A DNA stretch of 64,000 nucleotides from contig NZ_BMRT01000002.1 of assembly GCF_014648775.1 (NCBI RefSeq), forward strand, positions 1 to 64,000, written 5' to 3'. The notes under the pieces are model-generated. The model was given only the letters and a program-made list of their open reading frames with translations. It had not been told where the DNA came from and made no database searches. Positions within the stretch are counted from its first letter, which is position 1. Each line of letters begins with the position of its first letter. The position numbers and the translations under genes were made by a program. This stretch comes from Streptomyces abikoensis (lineage in GTDB: Bacteria > Actinomycetota > Actinomycetes > Streptomycetales > Streptomycetaceae). Below are positions 44,001 through 50,857 of the stretch, one piece after another.

Positions 44001-44174
44001 GCGCCACCAGCTGTCGGGCACGATGTCCGAGCAGTCGCGGCCGGCCACGATGTTGTCCCAGAACTCCCTGATGTCGCGGGACTTGGGGAACCGTCCGGAC
44101 AGGCCGACGACGGCGACGGGGTCGGAGCCGAGCCGGCGGTCCGGGCCGCCGGGGTCCTCGCTGATCGTGCGCAC
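38046..44174 (-). CDS. PUFA-type iterative polyketide synthase: KS-AT-ACP-KR-DH
   Basis: A 2042-residue megasynthase starting GTG 44174 (GAGGTGA upstream). KS about 17-480 has the active Cys in VDAACASSLAAVR near 219, His in EAHGTGTPTGDE near 356 and VKSQIGHTKAAAG near 391. AT about 575-890 has GALFAGQGSQYPGMG and the Ser in LLGHSFGELTALW near 668, a malonyl-type motif. An Ala/Pro/Glu linker leads to a single ACP (IQADLGIDSLKQVEIG, Ser near 1161). KR about 1470-1710 has LLVTGGAGGVTAW and QADYALANEALNRF. The end is DH-like (LFHGAALNGLRDVLEE). The KS type and the order match PfaA, but PfaA usually has several ACPs. The product is likely a reduced or polyene acyl chain. A partner phosphopantetheinyl transferase is not in the window. 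Confidence 0.93.
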   Translation of the reverse strand: MRTISEDPGGPDRRLGSDPVAVVGLSGRFPKSRDIREFWDNIVAGRDCSDIVPDSWWRPDRYYDPDPFTEDKTYCRRGGFLTPELFDPLEFAMPPNTVDSTGLVQLLSLVVAKETLSDARRGREDWCAPSRTGVVLGVCGTNSTLIPLAARLLVPEILETMLAMGIPEKQAKEIVRIRLAALPPWTEDSFPGILANVVSGRVANRLDLGAANHTVDAACASSLAAVRCAVDELISRRADVMLTGGCDADNSIVSFMCFSKTPALSPTGVVRPFDTEADGTLVGEGIGMLALRRLADAERDGDRIYAVLKGLGSSSDGNAQSIYAPCGAGQSAALRRAYADAGCPPATVGLIEAHGTGTPTGDEVELTALNDLLATPDDRHFVAVGSVKSQIGHTKAAAGAAGLIKAALALHHKVLPPTINVTTPHAQAVRPDGALYVNTTARPWVRDPSGTPRRAGVSAFGFGGVNYHAVLEEHQGPRVEREYALHDTPSAYLWHAPDRAELLRRLERGDPPDPGPVPAPHARLGLVATGRPEYEELLALAVARLRDHPGDDTWSHPRGIHYRTRALPPGTKTGALFAGQGSQYPGMGLHAALALPPVRAAFDAANARFPAADSLARAVFPPPGTGDATRHAERLRRTSHAQPAIGALSTGQYRYLRELGFTPHALLGHSFGELTALWAAGVLDDAGFTALAHARGQAMARPPGPGHDPGAMAAARMSRDALTELLAEHPELTVCNHNAPDEQTVGGPTAAVRHFTDACAARGLPVRLLPVAAAFHTPHIAHAAQEFATACAEAAFAPPALPVYADTAGASYGDDADANRRTLVGQLLRPVDFAARLEEMHADGIRVFVEFGPRRILTGFVERTLGPGRAEVVACDAGPGTDACTALKQAAVRLAVLGLPLTGVDRYSAPPRPERRTPSKVARRLDGPFFAVEKRRGAYEELLARHTAAASRAEPEGAPAPAPSPARTEAADPLTRAATDHLAAHARYVDSEVRTTEQLGALLARGAAAGRMDASLLAAIQAVADHSMALGETHARAAEAVSGLLRPPSGPPEQDDPLLPVPAAVDAVTAEPRPDAGPVAEDQRAEDQRAEGPHAESRSALAELWAAQKGEVAATGTTDIGSLDPDEVEGVFRAVIAEKTGYDVDMIEPDMDIQADLGIDSLKQVEIGAEMWRRYPVIARSEMYRFSEARTVRELTAIAQEVIAEPRPQLLSPVVGTALGSAWVTPMDLPAVDVREDAYPESPHALLIDDAGGLARLLADALTTRGWRVSRLALPGAATETPGLTDWAEDTLAARLAELLADGTRLDLCVLPVSREPDDSDGSGETNADRIITRLRHAILVAKHTRPALEAAARTGTRAGLVAVTRLDGALGYAGSGGDTAAALAGGLGGLVKTLALEATTLFCRVLDLAPGLSDEDAGAAFATELADLAGDVREVGVDTTGRRAPRVSGTPWHRSPVAAGEVELTKDDVLLVTGGAGGVTAWCVEELVRAHHCGCVLLGRTPLTDEPAWAAALGGPEELRAALEARARDAGEDPGEEPARTRVEEELALLVRQRGIRAFLATLRSYGAEAVYAAADVRDPDAVATALAPYADRITGVLHGAGVLRDRPLAEADQEGIAAVVDTKPAGLRNVLAPLDAARLRHLVLFTSVAGIWGNLRQADYALANEALNRFGCAWQAAHPHCRVVPVAFGPWTEGMAADLHQIFTEVGVPVLSREEGCARFLELMAPGRGGGVALVGPTEALFQRCEPLPDAGLTAYRVLTGLGEEPVLRAHRAAGVPILPMTAAVGWALGAVERAHGGGRPVVECRDIRIAQAITFPPGHPERFRVRLERDARQAVVPFVRVSVDDAGEQGKPRFEGRFRLADRPGEAPVTSLRPRTFTDAPHPGYRDGRLFHGAALNGLRDVLEESPGHLVITARMPDPAFAHGAFAGRLYSPALADLLMQGALLTLLALADGDEIPVPVSAERLELFGPLPDDEPFVITVDVDEATTPTAASFFSQCALTACAPDGRLLQRWSGVRFVWIEPAALAGGLAARGAAGRG

Positions 44175-44294
44175 CGGTCACCTCGATCCCGACGGCGGAC
44201 CCGTCCCTGCTTCTCCCCGTCTCTTCCCATCTCTCCCCAGGGGACGTACCGGCCCGCTCCGGGCGGCGAGGGCGTGTGGAGGCGCTGGTGTCAC

Positions 44295-44304
44295 GTCGTA
44301 CGAC
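44295..44304. promoter_or_regulatory. Palindrome in the 254-base gap upstream of the synthase gene
   Basis: GTCGTACGAC is a perfect 10-bp palindrome about 120 bases before the synthase start. The rest of 44175-44428 holds a pyrimidine-rich stretch (44205-44240) and no gene I can support. A regulator site for the synthase operon is possible, but the evidence is symmetry alone. Confidence 0.3.
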
Positions 44305-44428
44305 AGGAGGCGCCCCGGGCGGGACGCGCGTCACCACGCGGCGTCCTGCGCGCCGGTTCCGCACGCCCCGATGCCCACTTGCGGGTCCGCCGCCCGTGGC
44401 GTCACCGGGGCCGGGCAAGCACTTCGTC

Positions 44429-45331
44429 TCACCCTCCGGCGGCCTGCCGGAGGGCGTCCCGGCAGGCTTCGACGGCCGGGTGGCGGCCGCCGCCCCGGCG
44501 CACCGCGGTGAGGATCGTGCGCGTGCCCCGGCCACGGGGGAGCCGACGGAGCGCGACGGTCGGGGGGCGGCCGTTCCACACCAGGTCGGGCAGGAAGGCC
44601 GCGGCGTGGCCCTCCTCGGCGAGCCGGAGGTGGAGCAGCAGGTCGGTGCTCTCGAACCGGACGTCGGGTTCGAAGCCCGCGTCGCGGCACAGGGTGGTGG
44701 CCCAGTGGCGGGCGGCGCTGCCCTCGGGCTCCATCACCCAGGGCCGTCCGGCGAGGGCGCGCAGCGCCGCCGTGGGGCCGCGGCCGACGGCGGCCGGTGG
44801 CACGGGGAGGGCCAGGCGCAGGGGGTCGTCGAGCAGGTGCTCCTGTTCGAGCCCGGCGGGCCGGGGCGTGGGGTGGCCGGGGTACTCCTCGGCGACGACG
44901 AGGTCGAAGTCGCGGGCCTGGAGCGCCAGGAGGGCCCGTTCCGGTTCCATCTGCGTGACGTGGACCCGCAGCCGGGGGTGGGCCTCGCGGAGGAGGCCCA
45001 GCATGGCGGGCACCAGGGTGAGCGCGGCCGTCTGGAACGCGGCGACGCGCAGGGTGCCGGTGAGGTCCGTGAGGGACGTGGCGATGTCCGCCTCGGCCCG
45101 CTCCAGACGCTCCATGACCGCCTCGGTGTGGGCGACGAGGATTTCCGCCTGTGGGGTGAGCCGTACCCGCCGCCCCACGGGTTCGAGCAGCCGGACGCCC
45201 ACCTCCGACTCCAGTTGGGAGAGTTGCTGCGAGACGGAGGAGGGGCTGTAGGAGAGGGCGGCGGCCACGGCCGCGAGGGTGCCGCGGTGCTTGAGTTCGC
45301 GCAGCAGGCGCAGTCGATGGAGGTCGAACAT
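44429..45331 (-). CDS. LysR-family transcriptional regulator
   Basis: A 300-residue regulator. The N-terminal winged HTH is complete (LRLLRELKHRGTLAAVAAAL, then YSPSSVSQQLSQLESEVGVR and LLEPVGRRVRLTPQAEIL), and a periplasmic-binding-like effector domain follows (LRVAAFQTAALTLVPAMLGL, FDLVVAEEYPGHP). It is divergent from the diaminopropionate-ammonia-lyase-like gene with 131 bases between, the classical layout for a LysR activator and its target. It also lies 254 bases upstream of the PUFA-like operon on the same strand, so a role there cannot be excluded. Effector unknown. Confidence 0.92.
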   Translation of the reverse strand: MFDLHRLRLLRELKHRGTLAAVAAALSYSPSSVSQQLSQLESEVGVRLLEPVGRRVRLTPQAEILVAHTEAVMERLERAEADIATSLTDLTGTLRVAAFQTAALTLVPAMLGLLREAHPRLRVHVTQMEPERALLALQARDFDLVVAEEYPGHPTPRPAGLEQEHLLDDPLRLALPVPPAAVGRGPTAALRALAGRPWVMEPEGSAARHWATTLCRDAGFEPDVRFESTDLLLHLRLAEEGHAAAFLPDLVWNGRPPTVALRRLPRGRGTRTILTAVRRGGGRHPAVEACRDALRQAAGG

Positions 45332-45393
45332 CGGTGGCGCGGCCCTTCGATGGCGGTCGCCGGCCTGCGGGGGGGGGCAGCCGGAACGTTCGG

Positions 45394-45419
45394 TTTTCCT
45401 GATGAATATAGGTGGGAAA
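45394..45419. promoter_or_regulatory. Divergent promoter region with imperfect dyad (probable LysR site)
   Basis: TTTTCC (45394-45399) and GGGAAA (45414-45419) form a dyad around the AT-rich GATGAATATA. Read on the minus strand this core gives TATATT (45410-45405), a good -10 for the LysR gene; on the plus strand TATAGG (45407-45412) may serve the PLP enzyme gene. Location and dyad fit a LysR binding site. Confidence 0.45.
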
Positions 45420-45462
45420 CGTGCGCTGGACTGTGCGAAGGGTGCGGCCGCACGCTGGTGGC

Positions 45463-46617
45463 ATGCCCGAGGACTTCACTTCTTCCCGTACTCCGTCGTG
45501 GTTCGTCCGTCCGGCCGCCCGGTCCTGGAGGTGCGCGCCCGCGCCCGCCGACGCGCGGGACTTCCACGCCTCCCTGCCCGGCTACGCCCCGACTCCGCTG
45601 ACCGAACTTCCCGCTCTCGCCGCCGAGTTGGGGGTCGGCCGGGTGTTCGTCAAGGACGAGTCGTCCCGGCTGGGGCTGCCGGCGTTCAAGGCGCTGGGCG
45701 CGTCCTGGGCGGTGCGCCGGGTCCTCGACGGGCGGACCCGGGGCCTCAACGGTCAGGCGGCCGACGGGGCGGGGGCGGCGGCCCCGGTGACGTTGGTGAC
45801 CGCCACGGACGGCAATCACGGGCGGGCCGTGGCCCGGATGTCCCGGCTGTTCGGGCAGCGCGCCCACGTCTTCGTCGGGCACGGCGTCCACCCGGAGGCC
45901 GTGGCCGCCATCGAGGACGAAGGGGCGGAGGTCACCCGCGTCGCGGGGCCCTACGACGAGGCGGTGCGCCGGGCGGCCGAGGCGGCCGCCGCGCCGGACT
46001 CTGTCCTGGTCCAGGACACGGCCTGGCCCGGCTACGAGCGGATCCCGGCGTGGATCGTCGAGGGGTACGCCACGCTCTGCGCCGAGATCGACGACCGGCT
46101 CGCGCTCGCCCGTGCGGGGGCTCCCGGTCTCGTGGCGGTGCCCGTGGGCGTGGGCTCGCTGGCCCAGGCCGTCGTCACCCACTACCGGAGCCGCCGGGAC
46201 GGGCGGGCCCCGGCGCTGCTGGCGGTGGAGCCGGAGAACGCGGCCGGGCTCGCCGCGAGCCTCGTGGCGGGGCGGCCCGTCACGGTTGCCACCGGCGGGA
46301 CCACGATGGCCGGCCTGAACTGCGGCACCGTCTCCCACCTCGCCTGGCCGGTGCTCCGGGACGGGCTGGACGCGGCGGTCACCGTCACGGACGCCGAAAG
46401 CGCCCGCGCGGCCGCCGATCTGGCCTCCCTCGGCGTTTCCTCCGGCCCCTGCGGTGCCGCCTCCCTCGCGGGCGTCCGCGCGGCGCTCACGGGCGCAGGC
46501 GCGGACGGGCGACGGGCGGCGCTGGGGCTCGGGCCGGCGTCGGTAGTCGTCCTGCTGAGCACCGAGGGCCCGGCCGCGAACCCGCACACCACGTCCGGCA
46601 CCATCACCTCAAGTTGA
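45463..46617 (+). CDS. PLP enzyme, diaminopropionate ammonia-lyase-like
   Basis: A 384-residue fold-type II PLP enzyme. The PLP lysine is in LGLPAFKALGASWAVRRV near residue 78, after VFVKDESSR; the phosphate-contacting and substrate loop is VTATDGNHGRAVARMSRLFG; VPVGVGSLAQAV is the glycine loop; and TVATGGTTMAGLNCGTVS and LGVSSGPCGAASLAG close the active site. This series is typical of diaminopropionate ammonia-lyase (2,3-diaminopropionate to pyruvate and ammonia) and close threonine-dehydratase relatives. It is divergent from, and probably controlled by, the LysR gene. A related ammonia-lyase with another amino acid substrate remains possible. Confidence 0.82.
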   Translation: MPEDFTSSRTPSWFVRPAARSWRCAPAPADARDFHASLPGYAPTPLTELPALAAELGVGRVFVKDESSRLGLPAFKALGASWAVRRVLDGRTRGLNGQAADGAGAAAPVTLVTATDGNHGRAVARMSRLFGQRAHVFVGHGVHPEAVAAIEDEGAEVTRVAGPYDEAVRRAAEAAAAPDSVLVQDTAWPGYERIPAWIVEGYATLCAEIDDRLALARAGAPGLVAVPVGVGSLAQAVVTHYRSRRDGRAPALLAVEPENAAGLAASLVAGRPVTVATGGTTMAGLNCGTVSHLAWPVLRDGLDAAVTVTDAESARAAADLASLGVSSGPCGAASLAGVRAALTGAGADGRRAALGLGPASVVVLLSTEGPAANPHTTSGTITSS

Positions 46618-46620
46618 GAC

Positions 46621-46702
46621 GATCGGATATGAAAGGGAGACAGAAAGCCATTCTCCGTCTCTGTTGATCTCTCTACGGTTGGGTCATCAAGCCGATCCGA
46701 TC
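46621..46702 (+). promoter_or_regulatory. Nested inverted repeats ahead of the quinone oxidoreductase gene
   Basis: GATCGGAT (46621-46628) is the reverse complement of ATCCGATC (46695-46702), which abuts the AAGGAG ribosome site (46703-46708). Inside lies a second pairing, GAGAC (46637-46641) with GTCTC (46657-46661). A TTGATC (46664-46669) could be a -35. The element could be an mRNA structure or an operator pair. Confidence 0.4.
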
Positions 46703-46715
46703 AAGGAGAAACCCC

Positions 46716-47657
46716 ATGCGCGCCGTCACCCAGAACGCTTTCGGAGGCCCCGAGGTCCTGGAGGTGGTGGAGACCGAGCGACCGCGCCCGCAGGCCGGCG
46801 AGGTGCTCGTCCGGGTCCACGCCGGCGCCCTGAACCCCGTGGACGCCGCCGTGCGGGCCGGCTTCCTCCCGCTGCTCGGCGAGCCGCCCTTCGGCATCGG
46901 CTGGGACGTCTCCGGCGTGGTCGAGGAGGCCGCCGAGGGCGCGGGGTTCGCGGTCGGCGACGAGGTCTACGGGATGCCGCTCTTCCCGCGCGCCGCCGGC
47001 GGCTACGCCGAGTACGTGGCCGTGCCGGCGAGCCACCTCGCCCGGCGGCCCGCCTCGCTCGACCACGCGCACACGGCGGCGCTGCCGCTCGCCGGGCTCA
47101 CCGCCTGGCAGTCCCTGGTGGGCGCGGCCGGGGTGAAGGCCGGCGACCGGGTGCTGATCCACCGCGCCGCCGGCGGCGTCGGCCACCTCGCGGTGCAGAT
47201 CGCGAAGGCGCGCGGCGCCCACGTCATCGCGCTGGCGAGCGAGGCCAAGCACGACTTCGTGCGCGGCCTCGGCGCCGACGAGGTCGTCGACTACCGCACC
47301 ACCGACTTCACCGAGGTGCTGGGTGACCTCGACGTGGTCCTCGACTCCTCGGCCGAGGGCGACCGTTCGCTTCGCGTCCTGCGCCCCGGCGGCATCCTCG
47401 TCAGCATCATGCAGCACCGCGACCTGGACCTCGCCGCGCGCGTCCGGGCCGCCGGGCGGCGCTTCGCCGGGGTGTCCGTCGAGCCGGACGCCGAGGGCCT
47501 GGCCGGGATCGCCGCGCTCGTCGACGCGGGGCGCGTCCGTCCGCACATCGCCGCGACCTTCCCGCTCGAGGACGTGGCCGAGGCGCACGAGTTGCTCGGC
47601 ACGGGCCGCACGCAGGGGAAGATCGTCCTCACCGTCCGGGACGAGACCGCCGTCTGA
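46716..47657 (+). CDS. Zinc-free quinone oxidoreductase (MDR family)
   Basis: A 313-residue medium-chain dehydrogenase/reductase that likely uses NADPH to reduce quinones or enones. AAGGAG lies 7 bases before ATG 46716. Motifs: GALNPVDAAVRAGFLPLL, GWDVSGVVEEAAEGAGFAVG, ALPLAGLTAWQSLVGAAGVK, and the nucleotide-binding VLIHRAAGGVGHLAVQIAKA near residue 148. No structural or catalytic zinc cysteines are seen, in line with the QOR subgroup. An inverted-repeat element precedes it, and the AraC gene follows in the same direction 48 bases later. Confidence 0.9.
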   Translation: MRAVTQNAFGGPEVLEVVETERPRPQAGEVLVRVHAGALNPVDAAVRAGFLPLLGEPPFGIGWDVSGVVEEAAEGAGFAVGDEVYGMPLFPRAAGGYAEYVAVPASHLARRPASLDHAHTAALPLAGLTAWQSLVGAAGVKAGDRVLIHRAAGGVGHLAVQIAKARGAHVIALASEAKHDFVRGLGADEVVDYRTTDFTEVLGDLDVVLDSSAEGDRSLRVLRPGGILVSIMQHRDLDLAARVRAAGRRFAGVSVEPDAEGLAGIAALVDAGRVRPHIAATFPLEDVAEAHELLGTGRTQGKIVLTVRDETAV

Positions 47658-47705
47658 GACGATCACCCCGCAAGACGACGCACGACGACGCACCCCGGGA
47701 CGCGC

Positions 47706-48683
47706 ATGGACATCCTCACCGAAGTACTCGGATCGATGCGCACGGGACGCCCGGCCTCCGTCCGCACCGAGGGGCGCGCCCCCTGGGGGCTGCGCCTGCC
47801 GCCGGTGGCCGGGGCGGGGTTCCACGTCGTCCTGCGCGGGAGCTGCTGGCTCCTCCCCCCGGAGGACGCCGCACCCGCGCCCGCGCCCCGCCACGAGCCG
47901 GTCCGCCTCCACCCCGGCGACGTGGTCTTCCTCCAGAACAACCACAGCCACGCGCTCGCCGACGACCCCGGCACACCCGCCGTCGACGCCGGCCCGGCGC
48001 GGTTCCGCCCGGGTTCGCCGATCGGCGCGCTCTCCCTGGGCGGGGACGGCGCCCGCACCACGCTGCTCTGCGGCGCCTACCACCTGGACCAGGGACGGCC
48101 GCACCCGCTGGTCCGTCAACTGCCCGAGGTCGTCCACCTGGAGACCCGGCACGGACGGCATCCCGAACTCTCCGCCGCCGTCGGGCTCCTGCGCGCCGAG
48201 CTGGAGGAGGAACGGGCCGGTGCGGCCGGCATCGTGCCGGCGCTGATCGACGCCCTCCTGCTGTACGTGCTGCGGGCGTGGCTGGAGGAACAGCCGGCGA
48301 CGGCGGTGGCGGGCTGGTCCGCCGCGCTCCGGGACCCGGTGATCGCCCCGGCGCTCACGGCCATCCACGAGGACCCGGCCGCCCGGTGGAGCGTCGAGTC
48401 GCTGGCCGCCCGCGCCGGAACGTCCCGGGCCACCTTCGCCCGCCGGTTCCACACCCTCGTCGGGGAGCCTCCGCTGGCCTATCTGACGCGCTGGCGGATG
48501 ACGACGGCGGCCCGGCTGCTGCGTGAGGCCGACCATCCCCTGAGCGTCGTCGCCACCCGCACCGGCTACGGCTCCGAGTTCGCCTTCGCCAAGGCGTTCA
48601 AGCGCGCGTACGGCCTTCCCCCCGGCGGCTACCGCCGCCACGCGGCGGCCACACCCATGCCCTTCGCGGGGCGGCACGCCTGA
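47706..48683 (+). CDS. AraC-family transcriptional regulator (cupin type)
   Basis: A 325-residue regulator. The N-terminal cupin-like domain (FHVVLRGSCWLLPPEDA, LHPGDVVFLQNNHSHALAD) matches AraC_binding_2/cupin_6 regulators. The C-terminal two-HTH domain reads WSVESLAARAGTSRATFARR, VGEPPLAYLTRWRMTTAARL and VVATRTGYGSEFAFAKAFKR, and ends YGLPPGGYRRH. Such proteins often control the adjacent oxidoreductase gene, here the quinone oxidoreductase 48 bases upstream on the same strand. The ligand is unknown. Confidence 0.93.
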   Translation: MDILTEVLGSMRTGRPASVRTEGRAPWGLRLPPVAGAGFHVVLRGSCWLLPPEDAAPAPAPRHEPVRLHPGDVVFLQNNHSHALADDPGTPAVDAGPARFRPGSPIGALSLGGDGARTTLLCGAYHLDQGRPHPLVRQLPEVVHLETRHGRHPELSAAVGLLRAELEEERAGAAGIVPALIDALLLYVLRAWLEEQPATAVAGWSAALRDPVIAPALTAIHEDPAARWSVESLAARAGTSRATFARRFHTLVGEPPLAYLTRWRMTTAARLLREADHPLSVVATRTGYGSEFAFAKAFKRAYGLPPGGYRRHAAATPMPFAGRHA

Positions 48684-48704
48684 TCGGTGGACGACAATCG
48701 GCGG

Positions 48705-49286
48705 ATGGACGTTCCCGGGCTACTGGAAGCCGCCTCCCTCCTGGTGCCCGAGAGCACCGCCACCGACGACGACCTCACCGTGCGGGACGTCTGGGACTGT
48801 CTCGCCCAGGACGACTGGGAGTTCGCCCTCAACCTCCTGGAGGAACACCGGGACGGTCCCGCTCTGCCCCTCGCCTTCTGGGAGACCCTCGCGGACGCCG
48901 CCGGTCGACTACGGATGCGGCGAAGCACCGCCTGGTGCCACTGGCGCGCGTACGAGACCCGCCACGGCGTCATCCGCGCGGAACTGTCCCTGCCGGAGAA
49001 CTCCCCACGCCGGACGCCCATCCCCGGCCACGGAGTCCTGCGGCCGGTGTGGGACATCGGACACCGCACGCCCACCGGCGACACAGCGTTCGCCATCGCC
49101 TCGCTCTGGGTCGAAGGCAGGGACGCGCTGGAACCCGGCGAACGCGCCTCGATCCGCCTCGCGCCCCTCACCCCCTCGCTCTGGGGCCACCTCCAGCCCG
49201 GTCAACGCTTCACGATGCACGAGCGCCGGCCCGTCACCGCCACGGCCACCGTCCTCGAGGTGCGCCCGGCCGCCGCCGACGGTTGA
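48705..49286 (+). CDS. Conserved hypothetical with EF-Tu domain III-like C-terminus
   Basis: A 193-residue protein. The N-terminal half is helical and acidic (VRDVWDCLAQDDWEFALNLL; LADAAGRLRMRRSTAWCHW). The C-terminal half, from about residue 105, follows the strand pattern of EF-Tu domain III: LRPVWDIGHRTPTGDTAF, EPGERASIRLAPLTPSLWGH and LQPGQRFTMHERRPVTATAT. The sequence likeness to elongation factor barrels is mine and untested. ATG 48705 has GACAAT 6 bases upstream (leaderless type); GTG 48687 is an alternative start. No function is proposed. The HEAT-repeat gene follows. Confidence 0.6.
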   Translation: MDVPGLLEAASLLVPESTATDDDLTVRDVWDCLAQDDWEFALNLLEEHRDGPALPLAFWETLADAAGRLRMRRSTAWCHWRAYETRHGVIRAELSLPENSPRRTPIPGHGVLRPVWDIGHRTPTGDTAFAIASLWVEGRDALEPGERASIRLAPLTPSLWGHLQPGQRFTMHERRPVTATATVLEVRPAAADG

Positions 49287-49381
49287 GGAAAGCATTTGGC
49301 CGGAGAGTGACGCCCGGTGAAGGATGGCCCTTTCACCCTTGTTCACCCTCGCTTTCCCATGCTTTCCAAGGAATGCCCCTT

Positions 49382-50845
49382 ATGAACACCCGGCGCGCCG
49401 ACGTCGACGACCTGGCCCTCGCGGTCGCCACCGCCGCCCGGCACCCGGCCGGGAGGACGACCCTGGAGTCGCTTCTCGACACCGGCGACCCCCAGCGGTG
49501 GGTCACCCTCGACCTCGGAGTGCGACGGCTGCCGTGGTTCTGGTCGTCCGCCCTGCCCTCCATGGTCTGGCTCGAGATGGCGGAACCGCCGCCCGGGGAA
49601 CCCGTCCTGGCCGTCGCCCTGTGCCACCCCGACGGTCGCGTACGGCAAGCCGCCCTGGAACGTGCCGCCGGCGTTCCGGCGCTGCTGCCGCTCGTGGCCG
49701 TGCGCTGCTCGGACTGGGTGCCCCCGGTGCGGGACCTGGCCCGGGCGCTGCTGCGCGCCGGGCTGGCGGGCGCGGCGCCGCGCACCGTCGCCCTCGTCAC
49801 CGCCGTCGCGCTGCGCACGGCCGTGCGACGGCACGGCGCCCACGCCCACGACCTGCTCATGGAGGTCCTGGAGAGCGCCGACGGGGAGGTGACGGACGTT
49901 CTGCTGGACAGCCGCGACCCGGCCACCCGTCGGCTCGGCCACCGGATCGCCGTGCGCCGGAACCGCCTCTCCCCGGCGCGACTCGCCCGTATCGCGGCCA
50001 CGGACACCGACGTCGTCGTCCAGGACATCTGCGCCGACGCCGTCCTCGCCCACATGAAGGACGGCCGGCACGGCGAGCTCCTGGAACCGCTGCTGCGCGC
50101 CCGGGCCCCCCGGGTGCGCGCGTCCGGGGTGACCGCGCTCCACCGCACCGGGCGCCACGACGAGGCCACGGCGTTCCTCGCCGACCGCGCGGGCATCGTC
50201 CGCGCCTGCGCGCGCTGGGTGCTGCGGCAGCGGGGCACCGATCCGCTGCCGCGCTACCGCGAGCTGTGCGCCGGCCCCTTGGCGGACGTACCGCCCGGTG
50301 CGGCGGCCGGTCTGGGCGAGTGCGGCACCCGCGAGGACGCCGCGCTGCTCCATCCCCTGCTGGCTCACCCGGTCGCTCGGGTGCGGGCCCACGCCGTCGC
50401 CGCGCTGCGCGCCCTGGGCGCGGTCGACGCCGAGCTCCTGCGGCCGTCGCTGGACGACCCGTCGGCGGCCGTCACCCGTGAGGTGTCCACCGCGCTCGTC
50501 TCCTCGGGAGGCCGGCTCCCCGAGTCGTGCCTGTGGGAACGGCTGGCCGCCGACCGGCCCCGGCACGTCCGGGCGGCTGCCTTCCGGCTGCTCGCCACGC
50601 AGCGCGGGATGTTCCAGCTCCGGTGCTGCCTGACCTTGCTCGACGACGCCGACCACCGGCTCCGGGAGCGGGCCCGTACCGCCGTCCTGCGCTGGGGCCC
50701 CGCCGACGCCCCCACCGCGTACGCGGCACTGCCCGCCGACGAGCGCACGCGGCTGGACGAGCTGATCGAGGGGGCCACGCCCGTCCTGGGCGAGGACAGG
50801 ACACGGCTGTTGCGCTTCTACCTGAGGGCGGGGCACCGCTCGTAA
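49382..50845 (+). CDS. HEAT-repeat protein
   Basis: A 487-residue, Arg- and Ala-rich alpha-helical repeat protein. Repeats are seen from about residue 75 on, each near 30-35 residues: HPDGRVRQAALERAAGVPAL, ARAPRVRASGVTALHRTGRH, HPVARVRAHAVAALRALGAV, DPSAAVTREVSTALVSSGG and RPRHVRAAAFRLLATQRGMF. These match HEAT/PBS-lyase-like repeats, which serve as protein-binding scaffolds. There is no signal peptide or enzyme domain. ATG 49382 has AAGGAA upstream; ATG 49373 is too close to it. The preceding EF-Tu-like gene is 95 bases upstream on the same strand, and the two may work together. Confidence 0.75.
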   Translation: MNTRRADVDDLALAVATAARHPAGRTTLESLLDTGDPQRWVTLDLGVRRLPWFWSSALPSMVWLEMAEPPPGEPVLAVALCHPDGRVRQAALERAAGVPALLPLVAVRCSDWVPPVRDLARALLRAGLAGAAPRTVALVTAVALRTAVRRHGAHAHDLLMEVLESADGEVTDVLLDSRDPATRRLGHRIAVRRNRLSPARLARIAATDTDVVVQDICADAVLAHMKDGRHGELLEPLLRARAPRVRASGVTALHRTGRHDEATAFLADRAGIVRACARWVLRQRGTDPLPRYRELCAGPLADVPPGAAAGLGECGTREDAALLHPLLAHPVARVRAHAVAALRALGAVDAELLRPSLDDPSAAVTREVSTALVSSGGRLPESCLWERLAADRPRHVRAAAFRLLATQRGMFQLRCCLTLLDDADHRLRERARTAVLRWGPADAPTAYAALPADERTRLDELIEGATPVLGEDRTRLLRFYLRAGHRS

Positions 50846-50857
50846 CGGGCACGGGAA

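Noticed and set aside
36438..45251. Long plus-strand open frames opposite the PUFA-type synthase (36438-40541 and 40893-45251)
   Set aside because: They are antisense shadows with the composition of GC-biased noise. The minus strand carries complete KS, AT, ACP, KR, DH and ER motifs.
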